Source of the DNA: DATAWK01 sp036267255
GTDB taxonomy: Bacteria > Acidobacteriota > Terriglobia > Terriglobales > Acidobacteriaceae
Length of the DNA: 64,000 nucleotides
Direction of reading: 5' to 3'
Assembly: GCA_036267255.1 (NCBI GenBank)
Contig: DATAWK010000053.1
Location: forward strand, 124,001-188,000
The notes beneath the pieces are model-generated. The model made no database searches, was not told where the DNA came from, and saw only the letters and a program-made list of their open reading frames with translations. Below, one piece after another: positions 8,247 to 19,800 of this stretch. The first letter of the stretch is position 1. Each line of letters begins with the position of its first letter. The translations under genes and the position numbers were made by a program.

Positions 8247-9737
8247 ATGGAAATCAAAGGCAGAATTGCAGATTTACCGCTGTCCGAGCAGGAGGAGATA
8301 CTCGCAAGGCTGCGGCAGATTCCTGTCTTTGAGGGATTGACGGACGAAAACCGACACTGCGTGATGGATGCTGTTCTTATCCATGCAGCACCCGGGGATA
8401 TTCTGGTCACGGTGGACGAACCCCAGCCCTCTTTCTGGGCGATGTTTCAGGGCAATGTGCGGGTGGAAAAACTTGAATTGAATGACACCAAAAGTTCCAT
8501 CGCCACGTTTTCCGGCAGTGAAACCTTTGGGGAAATTCCGCTGATGCTTTCAACGACAAGAAGAAGGAGTTCTGTTCAATGCGTCGCGACAACGGCAAGT
8601 GAACTGTTGCGGATGGATGAAGAATCTTTCTGGCAGTTGATTGTCAGTTGCCCCAGCGTACGGCAGAAAATCCTAGGCAACCTGGCGCAGCGTATGGAGT
8701 ATTACCAGAGTCTGCTGCTGCAACGAGAAAAGCTTATCTCACTGGGCACCCTGTCGGCTGGGCTGATGCATGAGCTGAACAATCCGGGAGCAGCGGCACA
8801 ACGCGCGGCTTCCCAATTGCGAGAAAACCTGACGCGATTGCAGGAGATGGCATTGCGCCACTGCCGAACGGATTTTCAACCGCAGGAACTGGATTGCATG
8901 GCGGAGCTGCAGGAATTTGCACTGCACGCCCCCAAACAGCCTCCGATGAGTTCGATGGACCAGGCCGATGCGGAAGATTCCCTGGCTACGTGGCTGGAGA
9001 AGGCGGGAGTGGACGATGCATGGCGTCTGTCGCCCATGCTGGTGTCCATCGGTTTGTCAGAGGACAGACTGGAGTGCACGCGTACCTGCTGCAGGCCGGG
9101 AATTCTGTCGGATTCGCTGCATTGGCTGGAGGCCTTGGTTTCCAGCCTGCAATTGGTGGGCGTGGTTGAGGAAAGCATTTCTCGCGTGACGGACCTGGTG
9201 ATGGCAGTGAAGCGATATTCCTACGCAGACAAGGCTGGCGCCAAGGACATTGATGTGCGGGAAAGCCTGCATAGCACCATGGTGATTCTGGCCCACAAGA
9301 TGCGCCATAAACAGATTCAACTGGAGAAACAGTTTGCTCCCGATTTACCGCTGTTGGAGGCGCGCGCGGCTGGTCTGAACCAGGTATGGACCAATCTGCT
9401 GGACAATGCGATCGACGCGGTTGCGCAACAGGGACATATTCGTGTGCGTACCTGGCAGGACGGCGGAGATATTTGCGTTGCCATCGCGGATGATGGAATG
9501 GGGATTGATCCAGAGAACCAGGTGCATGTGTTTGAGCCGTTCTTTACCACCAAGCCGGTGGGCGTTGGCACGGGTCTGGGCCTGAACATTGCGCATCGCA
9601 TCGTGGTTACTGATTTTGGCGGCGACATCCAACTTATGTCCAAGCCTGGAAACACGGAATTTATCGTGCGTTTGCCGATCAAAAGACAAGCAGTCACGCC
9701 AGAAACACAAGCAACAGAATCGATCAAGAGCAGCTGA
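8247..9737 (+). CDS. Histidine kinase with N-terminal cyclic-nucleotide-binding domain
   Basis: A 496-residue soluble kinase. Residues about 25-140 form a cNMP/Crp-type beta-barrel domain (IPVFEGLTDENRHCVM, GSETFGEIPLM). The H-box is LGTLSAGLMHELNNPGAA with His175. A long helical insert (about 180-390) separates it from the catalytic domain, and contains the cysteine cluster ECTRTCC. The ATPase domain has the N box NQVWTNLLDNAIDA, the G1 box ADDGMGID and FEPFFTTKPVGVGTGLGLN. No membrane segment is visible, so the input is cytoplasmic. It lies 8 bases after the receiver-flavoprotein gene, whose receiver is the obvious phosphotransfer target; the stand-alone receiver at 5129 is another. Confidence 0.9.
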   Translation: MEIKGRIADLPLSEQEEILARLRQIPVFEGLTDENRHCVMDAVLIHAAPGDILVTVDEPQPSFWAMFQGNVRVEKLELNDTKSSIATFSGSETFGEIPLMLSTTRRRSSVQCVATTASELLRMDEESFWQLIVSCPSVRQKILGNLAQRMEYYQSLLLQREKLISLGTLSAGLMHELNNPGAAAQRAASQLRENLTRLQEMALRHCRTDFQPQELDCMAELQEFALHAPKQPPMSSMDQADAEDSLATWLEKAGVDDAWRLSPMLVSIGLSEDRLECTRTCCRPGILSDSLHWLEALVSSLQLVGVVEESISRVTDLVMAVKRYSYADKAGAKDIDVRESLHSTMVILAHKMRHKQIQLEKQFAPDLPLLEARAAGLNQVWTNLLDNAIDAVAQQGHIRVRTWQDGGDICVAIADDGMGIDPENQVHVFEPFFTTKPVGVGTGLGLNIAHRIVVTDFGGDIQLMSKPGNTEFIVRLPIKRQAVTPETQATESIKSS

Positions 9738-9882
9738 GTCCAGTTCGCATGCTTGTCGAGAGAATGTTCCCATCCACGACATTTCCCTTTTCCCCCACCT
9801 ATCTCCAGATGTTTGCCTGAGTAATCTTCTGAATATCTGATATAGCTGGGAACAGCCATATTCAGGGAGACGATAACCACCG

Positions 9883-11637
9883 ATGAAAGTGCTGGGAATC
9901 AGCGGGTTTGAAAACTCTATTCCATTCAAACGGGCGCACTGGCCCGGGCTTGAGGAACGGGAGTACCGGATTTCCCAGGGGCACGATTCCGCTGCGGTCC
10001 TGGTGGTCGATGGAGAAATTGTTGCCGCGGCTGCCGAAGAACGCTTTAGCAGAAAGAAGCATACGGGCGACTTTCCGATCCGCGCCATTGAATATTGCCT
10101 GGCAGAGGCGGGGATCGAGGCTGAGGACATCGACGAGATGGCCCACGGTTTCGACTACTCCCCATATAAAGAGATGTATTCGCTGGACCCTATAACCGCA
10201 GAACAATACAGCCAGGTTTTTTCACGCGAAGCGTTACTGCAGCAATTGCGCCAGGCGCTGCCGGAGTTTCCTCAGGAACGCTTCCATGCGGTGAATCACC
10301 ATCTGTCGCACGCGGCCAGCGCATATTACACTTCCGGCTGGGATGAGTGCCTGGTGGTCGTGATCGATGGCATGGGTGAAGCTCATAGCGCGACGGTGTA
10401 CCACGCGCATGACAACCAGCTGGACAAACTGCAGGAGATTTCCGCGAACGATTCCATCGGCATTTTGTACTCCGTCATTACGCTGCATCTTGGTTTCGAC
10501 TTCAATTCGGACGAGTACAAAATCATGGGGCTGGCGCCGTATGGCAATCCGGCGCGCTATCGTGCGTTCTTCGAAGAAGCGGTCCAGTGCCTGGACGATG
10601 GAAGAATTCAGATTCCCTTGCTGAAGATCAATAAGTCTCGTGAAGACCGCGAGACCTACGGTGCGACGCGACGCTCTCTGGAAGAACATTTGATTCCGCA
10701 TCGCGCGCCAGAGGATGAAATTACGGACATGCATCGCGATGTTGCGGCTGCGCTGCAGGAATGTCTGGACCGGGTGCTGCTGCATATTTGCGGGCACTTC
10801 GGGCGAGTAATCGGTCTACGCCGCCTGGCAATGGCTGGCGGGGTGGCACTGAATTGCACGGCCAACGGCAAACTGCTGCGTTCGGGAATCTTCGACGATA
10901 TTTATGTTCAGCCCGCTGCCGGAGACGATGGGTCCGCTTTGGGTGCGGCGTTATGGAGGGCTTCGCGCGTCGACAAGATTCGCAACGTGCGTATGCCGGT
11001 TCCATTTCTGGGCCCTGCGGCATCAAGCAATGACATCGACGAGGCGTTGAAGCATTTTCAGGATCGCGTGACGACGGTTCGCTTTTCCAATTTGCGGGAG
11101 ACATGTGCGGAAGCGGCAAGGTTGATCCACGATGGGCACGTGATTGCCTGGTATCGCGGCAGAATGGAATTTGGTCCCAGAGCTTTGGGACATCGCAGCA
11201 TTCTGGCGGACCCTGGACATCCTGAGATGCGCGACCGCATCAATGCGATGGTCAAAATGCGAGAAGCGTTTCGGCCATTTGCTCCGGCGGTTTCGTCGGA
11301 ACAGGTACAGGATTGGTTTGAAGTGTCCCCTGGCGCTAAATTTCCATACATGGTTATGACGGTTGATGTGCAACCGCAGCATCGCGCCGCGCTCCCTGCC
11401 ATTACGCACGTGAACGGTTCGGCGCGCGTGCAGACGGTTCCCAGGGCGGACAACGGCGAGTTTCACACGCTGCTGGAAGAAGTGGGGAAAACTACGGGTC
11501 GGCAGATGGTGCTGAACACCAGCTTTAACGTCAAAGGCCAGCCCATTGTGAACACACCGGGCGAGGCGTTGGAAACATTTCTCAGAACCGGGATAGAGTA
11601 TCTGTTTCTGGAAGATACGCTGGTGTATCGCTGGTAG
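9883..11637 (+). CDS. Carbamoyltransferase (NodU/CmcH/TobZ family)
   Basis: A 584-residue protein of the O-carbamoyltransferase family, which transfers a carbamoyl group from carbamoyl phosphate, via a carbamoyl-adenylate, to a hydroxyl of a natural product. The N-terminal Kae1-like domain carries SQGHDSAAVLV, the metal-binding NHHLSHAASAYYTSG and MAGGVALNCTANGKL with AGDDGSALGAA. The C-terminal YrdC-like domain has AWYRGRMEFGPRALGHRSIL and MVLNTSFNVKGQPIV. The length matches the family. A ribosome site (AGGGAG) precedes the ATG. It is followed on the same strand, after 321 bases, by an NRPS and a PKS gene, which makes a tailoring role in their product the best guess. Confidence 0.93.
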   Translation: MKVLGISGFENSIPFKRAHWPGLEEREYRISQGHDSAAVLVVDGEIVAAAAEERFSRKKHTGDFPIRAIEYCLAEAGIEAEDIDEMAHGFDYSPYKEMYSLDPITAEQYSQVFSREALLQQLRQALPEFPQERFHAVNHHLSHAASAYYTSGWDECLVVVIDGMGEAHSATVYHAHDNQLDKLQEISANDSIGILYSVITLHLGFDFNSDEYKIMGLAPYGNPARYRAFFEEAVQCLDDGRIQIPLLKINKSREDRETYGATRRSLEEHLIPHRAPEDEITDMHRDVAAALQECLDRVLLHICGHFGRVIGLRRLAMAGGVALNCTANGKLLRSGIFDDIYVQPAAGDDGSALGAALWRASRVDKIRNVRMPVPFLGPAASSNDIDEALKHFQDRVTTVRFSNLRETCAEAARLIHDGHVIAWYRGRMEFGPRALGHRSILADPGHPEMRDRINAMVKMREAFRPFAPAVSSEQVQDWFEVSPGAKFPYMVMTVDVQPQHRAALPAITHVNGSARVQTVPRADNGEFHTLLEEVGKTTGRQMVLNTSFNVKGQPIVNTPGEALETFLRTGIEYLFLEDTLVYRW

Positions 11638-11958
11638 TTTTCTGCGCACCATTTTCCATGCCTGGACAGTAAGAATGCGCAAAACTCTGCATACGGAAAC
11701 GGCTCACCTTAGGAAAAACACGTCCACATCTCAACAATTTTGCAGTGAAAGCAGTGCGCTTTTAGATTCCATCTGACCCGTTTCGAGGGATTTCCCGCGC
11801 CGTTCCTCAGCTGAATTGCGTCGCTTGCCCGGTATTGCCGATTTCTGGCTGCGACTGTTCGCCGGTGGCGAGTTTTGCCTGATTTGGAACAAAAATTGCC
11901 TATTATCTTGCGTTGATTGGTATGTATCGCCGAAGTCAACCCTGTGTAGGAGGACTTT
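11638..11958. other. Intergenic region before the NRPS gene
   Basis: 321 bases without a convincing gene. A TATTAT element (11901-11906) could be a -10 box for the NRPS-PKS pair, but no well-spaced -35 was found (TTGCCT at 11875 is 20 bases away). A clear ribosome site AGGAGG (11948-11953) precedes the NRPS start. No hairpin terminator after the carbamoyltransferase gene was seen, so read-through is possible. Confidence 0.4.
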
Positions 11959-13827
11959 TTGTTACCCGAGACGATGTTCGATCAAGATGCCGCGGTAAAA
12001 GACGATTTTTCCTCAAACACGCTGGCGCGGCATTTTGAGGAGCAAGCCGCGCGAACTCCCGATGCTGTTGCGCTGTACTTTCGAGACGAGAGTCTTACCT
12101 ATCGCGAACTGGATGAAAGAACCAACCAGTTCGCTCGATATCTACAAAGCCTTGGCGTGCGGCAGGAGACGCTGGTCGGCGTTCTGATGGAGCGATCCCT
12201 GGAGATGGTGGTCGCGCTGCTGGCAATTCTGAAAGCGGGTGGCGCTTATGTGCCGCTCGATCCGGGGTATCCCAGCGAACGCATTGCATTTCTTCTGGAA
12301 GATTCCAAGGCGCCTTTTATCCTGACAACCGAGCGCCTGAGCAGGAAATTGCCTCCGGTGGAAGGGCGCATTTTTTCTGTCGATGGCATGGCCTCGTTGA
12401 TTGCGAGCCACAGCGCTGATCCGGTTGACTGCCCGGCTCAAGAAGAAAATCTGATGTACATGATCTACACCTCAGGGTCTACGGGAAAGCCGAAGGGTGT
12501 GATGGTGGAACACCGGAATGTGCAGTCGTTCTTTGCTGCCATGGATCGTGTGCTGGGAACGAAGCCCGGGGTCTGGCTGGCGGTCACCAGCATTTCGTTT
12601 GATATTTCCGTTCTCGAAATTTTCTGGACGCTCACGCGCGGTTTTCAGGTGGTGCTGCACGGAGAGGAAGGCACCGACACCATTGCGCGAGAGATTGCCC
12701 GTTACGGGGTAACACATTTTCAATCGACACCGTCGCTTGCGCGCATCCTTGCTGTCAATCCTCACTCGCTGGCAGTTTTGGGCAATGTGAAATATCTTTT
12801 GCTGGGTGGGGAAGCGTTGCCTGTTTCTTTGCTCAATACCCTGCGCACGACCGTGACGGGGGAGATCCTGAATGTGTACGGACCTACGGAAACAACCATC
12901 TGGTCCACGGCATATCGCATTCCGCTCGCTGCAGAATTCGAAAAGGCAGTTTCTATCGGACAGCCGCTGGCAAACACGCAGGCATACATTCTCGATTCCG
13001 ATCTAAAGCCGGTTCCTGTTGGAGAACCCGGCGAGTTGTTTCTCGGTGGAGCAGGTGTCGTACGTGGATATTGGAGACGTCCGGAATTGACGAAGGAACG
13101 ATTTGTTCGGCTGCCATTTTCGACGACGGAACGCATGTATCGCACGGGAGACGTGGCAAGATTTCTTGCATCGGGAAATATCGAATATCTGGGACGCACC
13201 GATTTTCAAGTCAAATTGCGAGGGTTTCGCATTGAACTGGGCGAGATTGAAGCGACGCTGGAACAGAACTCCGCGGTGCAGCAGGCTGTTGTGGTCGCAC
13301 GGGAAGATCGGCCCGGAGATAAGAGGCTTGTCGGCTATGTCGTGCTTAAACCGGGGAGTACAGCAACCGCAGCATGGTTGCGCGCCGTGTTAGAGCGGGA
13401 GCTGCCGGAGTATATGGTTCCGTCACAGATTATTTTTCTGGACCGCCTGCCGCTGACAGCGAACGGGAAAATTGATCGGAATGCACTCCCAACGATCTCC
13501 CTGCAGAGTTGCGAGAAGCCTTCCAGCGAGGAAGCGCAGAGCGAGATAGAACAGATCATCCAGCAAACGTGGGTAGATGCACTGAGTGTCGATCATGTCG
13601 GGCTGCATCAGAATTTCTTTGACCTGGGCGCCACATCGCTGATGGTTCCGGAGGTGCAGATCGAACTGCAGCGCAAATTGGGTAGGGAGATTCCTCTGAT
13701 CGATCTTTTTCAATTTCATACTGTCAGCGCTCTGGCGGGACGATTGTCGGGTGAGTCGGCAACTCCCCGCACTTCGGAGCGTGCCCAAAGACGCCTTGCG
13801 GCAAGAAACAGTTTTGTGACTCTATGA
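11959..13827 (+). CDS. NRPS loading protein: adenylation + peptidyl carrier domain, glycine predicted
   Basis: A 622-residue protein with one adenylation domain (about 25-515) and one carrier domain (about 530-600), and no condensation domain. A-domain core motifs: YTSGSTGKPKG, FDISVLEI, NVYGPTETT, YRTGD, GRTDFQVKLRGFRIELGEIE and NGKIDR with catalytic Lys504. The carrier motif FFDLGATSLMVPE places phosphopantetheine on Ser560. Reading the ten specificity positions by alignment to GrsA gives D-I-L-Q-L-G-V-I-W-K, one change from a code known for glycine, so glycine is the predicted substrate. The start is TTG at 11959, chosen because AGGAGG lies five bases upstream; the ATG at 11974 is too far from it. 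The stop overlaps the PKS start (ATGA), so the two are translationally coupled. Confidence 0.93.
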   Translation: MLPETMFDQDAAVKDDFSSNTLARHFEEQAARTPDAVALYFRDESLTYRELDERTNQFARYLQSLGVRQETLVGVLMERSLEMVVALLAILKAGGAYVPLDPGYPSERIAFLLEDSKAPFILTTERLSRKLPPVEGRIFSVDGMASLIASHSADPVDCPAQEENLMYMIYTSGSTGKPKGVMVEHRNVQSFFAAMDRVLGTKPGVWLAVTSISFDISVLEIFWTLTRGFQVVLHGEEGTDTIAREIARYGVTHFQSTPSLARILAVNPHSLAVLGNVKYLLLGGEALPVSLLNTLRTTVTGEILNVYGPTETTIWSTAYRIPLAAEFEKAVSIGQPLANTQAYILDSDLKPVPVGEPGELFLGGAGVVRGYWRRPELTKERFVRLPFSTTERMYRTGDVARFLASGNIEYLGRTDFQVKLRGFRIELGEIEATLEQNSAVQQAVVVAREDRPGDKRLVGYVVLKPGSTATAAWLRAVLERELPEYMVPSQIIFLDRLPLTANGKIDRNALPTISLQSCEKPSSEEAQSEIEQIIQQTWVDALSVDHVGLHQNFFDLGATSLMVPEVQIELQRKLGREIPLIDLFQFHTVSALAGRLSGESATPRTSERAQRRLAARNSFVTL

Positions 13828-16800
13828 AAAGCTCGGCAATTGCGATTGTAGGTATGGCAGGGCGCTTTCCCGGCGCGCGCAATGTGGAGGAATTCTGGCG
13901 CAACCTGCGGGATGGCGTCGAATCGATTCGCACGCTATCGGACGGAGAGCTGCGTGCTGCCGGTGTTTCGACGGAAGACCTGAAAAATCCCGACTATATA
14001 AAAGCATCGGCTGTGCTGGACGACGTCGACATGTTTGATGCGGCGTTCTTCGGATTGAGTCCGCGCGATGCGGCTATCATGGATCCGCAGCATCGTCATT
14101 TTCTTGAGTGCGCGTGGGAGGCACTGGAGAGCGCAGGACACACACCGGAAGGGTTTGAGGGTTCGATTGGCGTTTTTGCCGGCTCCGGCATGAACGCGTA
14201 TATGATGCACAATCTGCTGCAAAACCGTCGCCTGGTCGATAGCGCAGGACTCTTTCTGATTCGACAGACGGGCAATGATAAGGATGTGCTGGCGACACGC
14301 GTGTCCTATCAATTGAATCTGCATGGGCCCAGCCTGAGTGTGCAGACGGCTTGTTCTACGTCTCTTGTCGCCGTGCACCTTGCGTGCCAGAGTTTGCTGC
14401 ATGCAGAGTGTGACATGGCATTGGCCGGTGGGGTCACCATCGAAATTCCACATGCACAGGGTTATCTCTACCGAGAGGGCGAGATACTTTCAAGCGATGG
14501 TCATTGCCGAGCGTTCGATGCGGCATCCAGTGGGACAGTTTTTTCCAGCGGTGCGGGCATTGTTGTGTTGCGGCGTCTGGAAGATGCTATTGCGGACCAT
14601 GACACCATCCACGCTGTCATCCTTGGTTCCGCAGTGAATAATGATGGCGCTCGCAAAGTCGGATACCTGGCTCCCAGCGTTGAAGGACAGGCCGAGGTAA
14701 TTGCGGAAGCGCTGGGAGTGGCGGGGATCTGCGCGGACGATGTTTCCTACATTGAGACGCATGGAACAGGAACGACTGTGGGGGACCCGATTGAAATCAA
14801 GGGACTGACACAGGCATTCCGCGCGGAAACACAGCGCAACGGATACTGCGCGATTGGATCGCTCAAAACCAATGTCGGGCATCTGGATACGGCGGCCGGG
14901 GTTGCGGGTCTGATCAAGACAACGCTGGCGTTGCAACATCAGGAATTGCCGGCGAGTCTGCATTTTCAAGCTGCGAATCCGCTGATTGATTTTAAAAACA
15001 GCCCATTCTATGTGAACAAGGCGTTGACTGCGTGGCCAGCCAATGGAAAGCTGCGCCATGCCGGTGTAACGGCTCTGGGAATTGGCGGCACCAATGCGCA
15101 CATTGTATTGGAGGAAGCTCCACCGATTGAGCGGCGCGCGAAAGACGCATCGCAGCAGGTGATTGCACTTTCTGCCAAAACTGAAACAGCTCTGGAGCAG
15201 GTAACAGCCAGGATGGCAGCACATCTGCGCGAACACCCTGAGGTACGGTTGGAAGATGTGGCCTTCACCAGCCAGACAGGCAGAAGGGCATTCCAACATC
15301 GGCGCATCGTTGTGGCAGATGACGGAATGGAGGCCGCTGAATTACTTTCCACACAAAGCCCAAAGCGCGTATTTACGGGCACAGTGATGTCGTCCGCACC
15401 GTCCGTTGTGTTTATGTTTTCTGGCCAGGGCGGCCAATATGTCGATATGGGAGCGGAGCTCTATCGGTTGGAGCCAATTTTCCGACGATATATGGATATT
15501 TGTTCGGAAGGATTCAAGGGGCATCTTGGCCTGGACCTGCGTGAGTTGCTTTATCCCAGCGAAGAAAATGCCGCTATAGCCGCTACGCAACTGAATCGTA
15601 CATGCATCGCCCAACCGGCGCTTTTTGCCGTGGAATATTCGCTGGCGCAGTGGTGGATGGCGCATGGAGTGAAGCCGCACGCCATGGTGGGCCACAGCGT
15701 TGGCGAGTATGTCGCTGCATGTGTTGCCGGAGTATTTTCGCTGGACGATGCACTCGAAGCGATTGCGGCGCGGGGCAGTCTGATGCAGGCGATGGAATCC
15801 GGTTCCATGCTGGCGGTGCAACTGGCCCCGGAAGAATTGACGCTGCCAGACTCGCTTTCACTTGCGGCGATCAACGCGCCACAGCAATGCGTCGTTTCCG
15901 GGCCCACGGATGCTATCGACGCATTTGAGCAAGAGTTAACGAAACGGGAAATATCCTGCCGCCTTTTGCGTACGTCGCATGCTTTTCATTCTTCGATGAT
16001 GGACCCGATGCTGGCGTATTTTGGTAATCACATGCGCGCGATTCCGCTGCGGGCACCTCGCGTTCCGTATATATCGAACGTGACAGGCACATGGATTACA
16101 GATGCGCAGGCTACCGATCCCGAATATTGGTCGCAACATCTACGCGATGCTGTGCGATTTTCAGATTCCGTCGTTGAGCTACTTCGGAACAGCGACCGCG
16201 TGTTGTTGGAAGTAGGGCCGGGACAGACCCTCGCCGCTCTCGCAAAGAAACATGCCCCGCAGAGAACAAGAATATTTTCTTCGATGCGCCGCCAGGAAGA
16301 AGCAGTCTCCGATGCTGTCTATTTAAAGAGCGTGATGGGGCAGCTCTGGATTGCGGGCGTTTCAGTCGATTGGTCTTCGTTGCATATCGGCGCAGATGTT
16401 CGAAGAATTCCGTTGCCAACCTATCCATTCGAACGGCAACGTTTCTGGATAGAAGCCGACAGTGCTGCTGCGCAACACCATTCTGAATCAAGAGCAGCCT
16501 TACCAGATCTTTCCTCCGGCGCTACCATTCTGCGGGAGAGCGAAAACATCGATGCATGGTTTTTTGGCCGGACCTGGAACAAGACACTACATCCATCCGC
16601 CAGTCCGTCGGGTCCGTTGTGCTGGCTGATATTTATGGACTCAGTTGGGCTTGGCGCGCAGATGAGCCTACAGCTCCGTGGGGCGGAACATCAGGTGATT
16701 CAGGTTGTGCCGGGTGCAACGTTTAAACGTGTCAACAGCCATACCTACATGATTCGTACCGGCATGCGGGCGGACTATGATGCGCTGCTGGTAGATCTGG

Positions 16801-19800
16801 ATAAGAGGAACATCCATCCACAGAAGGTTGTGCATCTATGGTCGCTGCACAATGCGGCGATCTCTTCTTCGATGGAAGGCCGGCTTGAATCCAATTTTTA
16901 TAGCTTGTTATATCTGGCACAAGCGCTTGGAGATCAAGATCAAACCCAGGTAGACATGGCTGTTGTTTCGGATCGCTTGCATGCGGTGCAGGGGGAGAGA
17001 GTTTCTGATCCGCTTTCCGCGGTACTGCTGGGGCCGACAAAAGTCATTCCAAAAGAATTTCCTGGAATGATCTGCCGCAACATTGATATTGATCTCCAGT
17101 CGCAAGGAGCAGGGCAGTTGGCTGTGCAGGTGATCGCCGAACATTGCGCTGCACCCGGCAATTCGATTGTTGCCTATCGAAACGGAGATCGTTTGGTTGA
17201 AAGTTTCAAGCCCATTGATGTTTCAGCCAGCCGGAGCACAATCCGCTTGAAGGACAAGGGTGTTTACCTGATCACCGGAGGACTTGGTGATATTGGGCTT
17301 GTGATGGCAGAACATCTGGCGCGAATGCATCGCGCACGATTGATTTTGATTAGCCGTACGCTGCTGCCTGCTTCCAGCGAATGGAAGACTGCTCTGGAAG
17401 CGGAAGATACTCCAGATCGAATCAGGGAAAAAGTATCGAAGCTGATGGAAATGGAATCTCTTGGCGCTGAGGTGCTTGTAGTCAGCGCGGATATTACAAA
17501 TTCTGCAGAAGTGAAACATGCTATCGAGCTGGCACGTCAACGGTTTGGGAAAATTGACGGCGTCATCCATGCTGCCGGCGTTGTCGAGGATGGGCCGCTG
17601 CAATTGAAAACACCAACCAGTGCAGCGAGCGTACTGAGCCCGAAGGTTCAGGGAACGCTTGTTTTAGATGAGGCATTGCGAGACAGCCAACTGGATTTCT
17701 TTGCATTATTTTCTTCTGTAAGTTCTGTTCTAGCGCCCGCCGGCCAGGTGGATTATGTTGCCGCCAATGCATTTCTGGATGCTTTTGCAGCGAGCAAGCA
17801 GGACGCTCCTGTGATTGCCATCAACTGGGGGCCGTGGACCGATGTCGGCATGGCGGTTCGTACGGGTTCGTTGCATCCGCTATTCCAAAGGCGGTTGGCG
17901 GAGACGCGAGATGAGATTGCGTATGCATGCCAACTGAGTTGCGCAAAGCACTGGGTGCTTTCCGAACACCGCATGGCTAACGGAAGGGCTGTGTTTCCCG
18001 GTACGGGCTATCTGGAAATGGCTGCAGCGGCATTGACGCATGGTTCTTTTGAACAAGGCGTGGAATTTGAAGATGTATTTTTCCTTTCGCCATTATTTGT
18101 AGATCCGGATGAGACCAAAGATGTTCGGATACAGCTACAGCACGAGAATGGCGCAGGGTATTATTTTTCCGTTTCAACCAACGAAGCGGGATGGACAGAA
18201 CATGCCTCCGGCCAAGTTATGCGCTGCAGGAAAGCTCCTCCAAAAGATCGCAATATTTCTGAAATTCTACGCCGTTGTGTATTGCAGACAATCGCATTTG
18301 GTGGCGATCATCACACGCATCAGGAAAAATTCTTCCATTTCGGCCCTCGCTGGAAAAATCTGAAGGAGATTCACCTTGGCCAGAACGAGGCACTCACGGA
18401 CCTGGAATTGAGCGCGGAGTTTTCCCAAGATGCGCAAGCCTACCAGCTCCATCCGGCAGTTTTCGACCTCGCTACGGGAGCGGCACTGTATCTTATTCCA
18501 GACTATGGCAAAGCGCCCGCAGTCTACATGCCGCTTTCTTATAAAAAGGCGACGATCTACAGACCACTGTGCCAGAAGATGCACAGTCACATTCGATCCA
18601 GCAAGAATAATGCGGCTGGAAATGATGTGGTTACATTTGATTTGACGCTGATGGATGGCGATGGAAGAGTGCTGGCTGAAATCGAAGGGTTTTCTTTACG
18701 GCTTATTCGTGAGCCGATGACGGCTCTGAACACTGTGCAGCCAAAATTACGCGATCATGCATCGCGAGTCGAAGCCCAGCCTGTGCAGATGGGCACAGGT
18801 ATCGGTTCCGCCGAAGGGATCGAAGCCTTTCTGCGCATTCTTTCCTCCGGCATCACTCCCGGGGTGATTGTCTCTCCCCAGCCACTTGCAATCGAAAATG
18901 AGATTGCATTCTCGGAGTTTAAGTCAGAGAAGCAGCCAACTACTTTCGTCGATGATGTTGAAGCGGCTTTGGCGGAATGGTGGAAGGAGTTATTAGGACT
19001 GCAGACGGTCGGTGTTGATGAGGACTTCTTTGACCTGGGAGGGCAATCGCTGATCGTTGCGAGGCTATTCAGCAAAATAAAAAAGAACTATGGAGTGGCA
19101 CTCGGGCTCTCGACATTATTTGAAGCCAGAACCATTCGTCAGTTAGCCAAGCTGATACGGCAGGAAAAAACGGTGAACCACCTGGAGCCAAAGCCGTGGT
19201 CTCCGATTGTGCCGATCCAGCCGAAAGGAACACGCCCGCCGCTGTACGTTATCTCCGGGCTTGGCGGGAATGTGATCAAGTTTCATAGTATGGCGTTCTA
19301 CCTGGGAGAAGATCAGCCGGTGTATGGCCTGTTGCCGCGAGGTCTGGATGGGCGAGAGCCGTACTTTACGCGTGTGGAAGATCTGGCTGCCTACTATGTG
19401 GATGCGATTCGGGGAGTACAACCAGAAGGACCGTACCGATTGGTGGGATATTCCTTTGGAGGTGCTGTCGCCTTTGAGATGGCGCAACAAATCGTCGCGC
19501 AGGGAAGAGAAGTTGGCCTGCTGGGAATGTTCGACACGATTGAATGGCAGTATATGGAGCAAGTAGAGAAGTCGCTCCATTCGCGAGCCAGGTTGGAAGT
19601 CTACAAAGAGCAGTTGAAACAGGAATGGTCCGGAGAGGATAGGCTGGGCGGCTTAAAGAGACGCATGGCCGCCAAGTTCTACAGATTGACCTATCGACTC
19701 TTTACTGCTTTGGGCAGGCCCGTGCCGCAGGGCATGGGCACAATGGAGGACATCCATGCCTTTGCAGGTTCCACGTACAAGGCGAAAATATATCCGGGTA

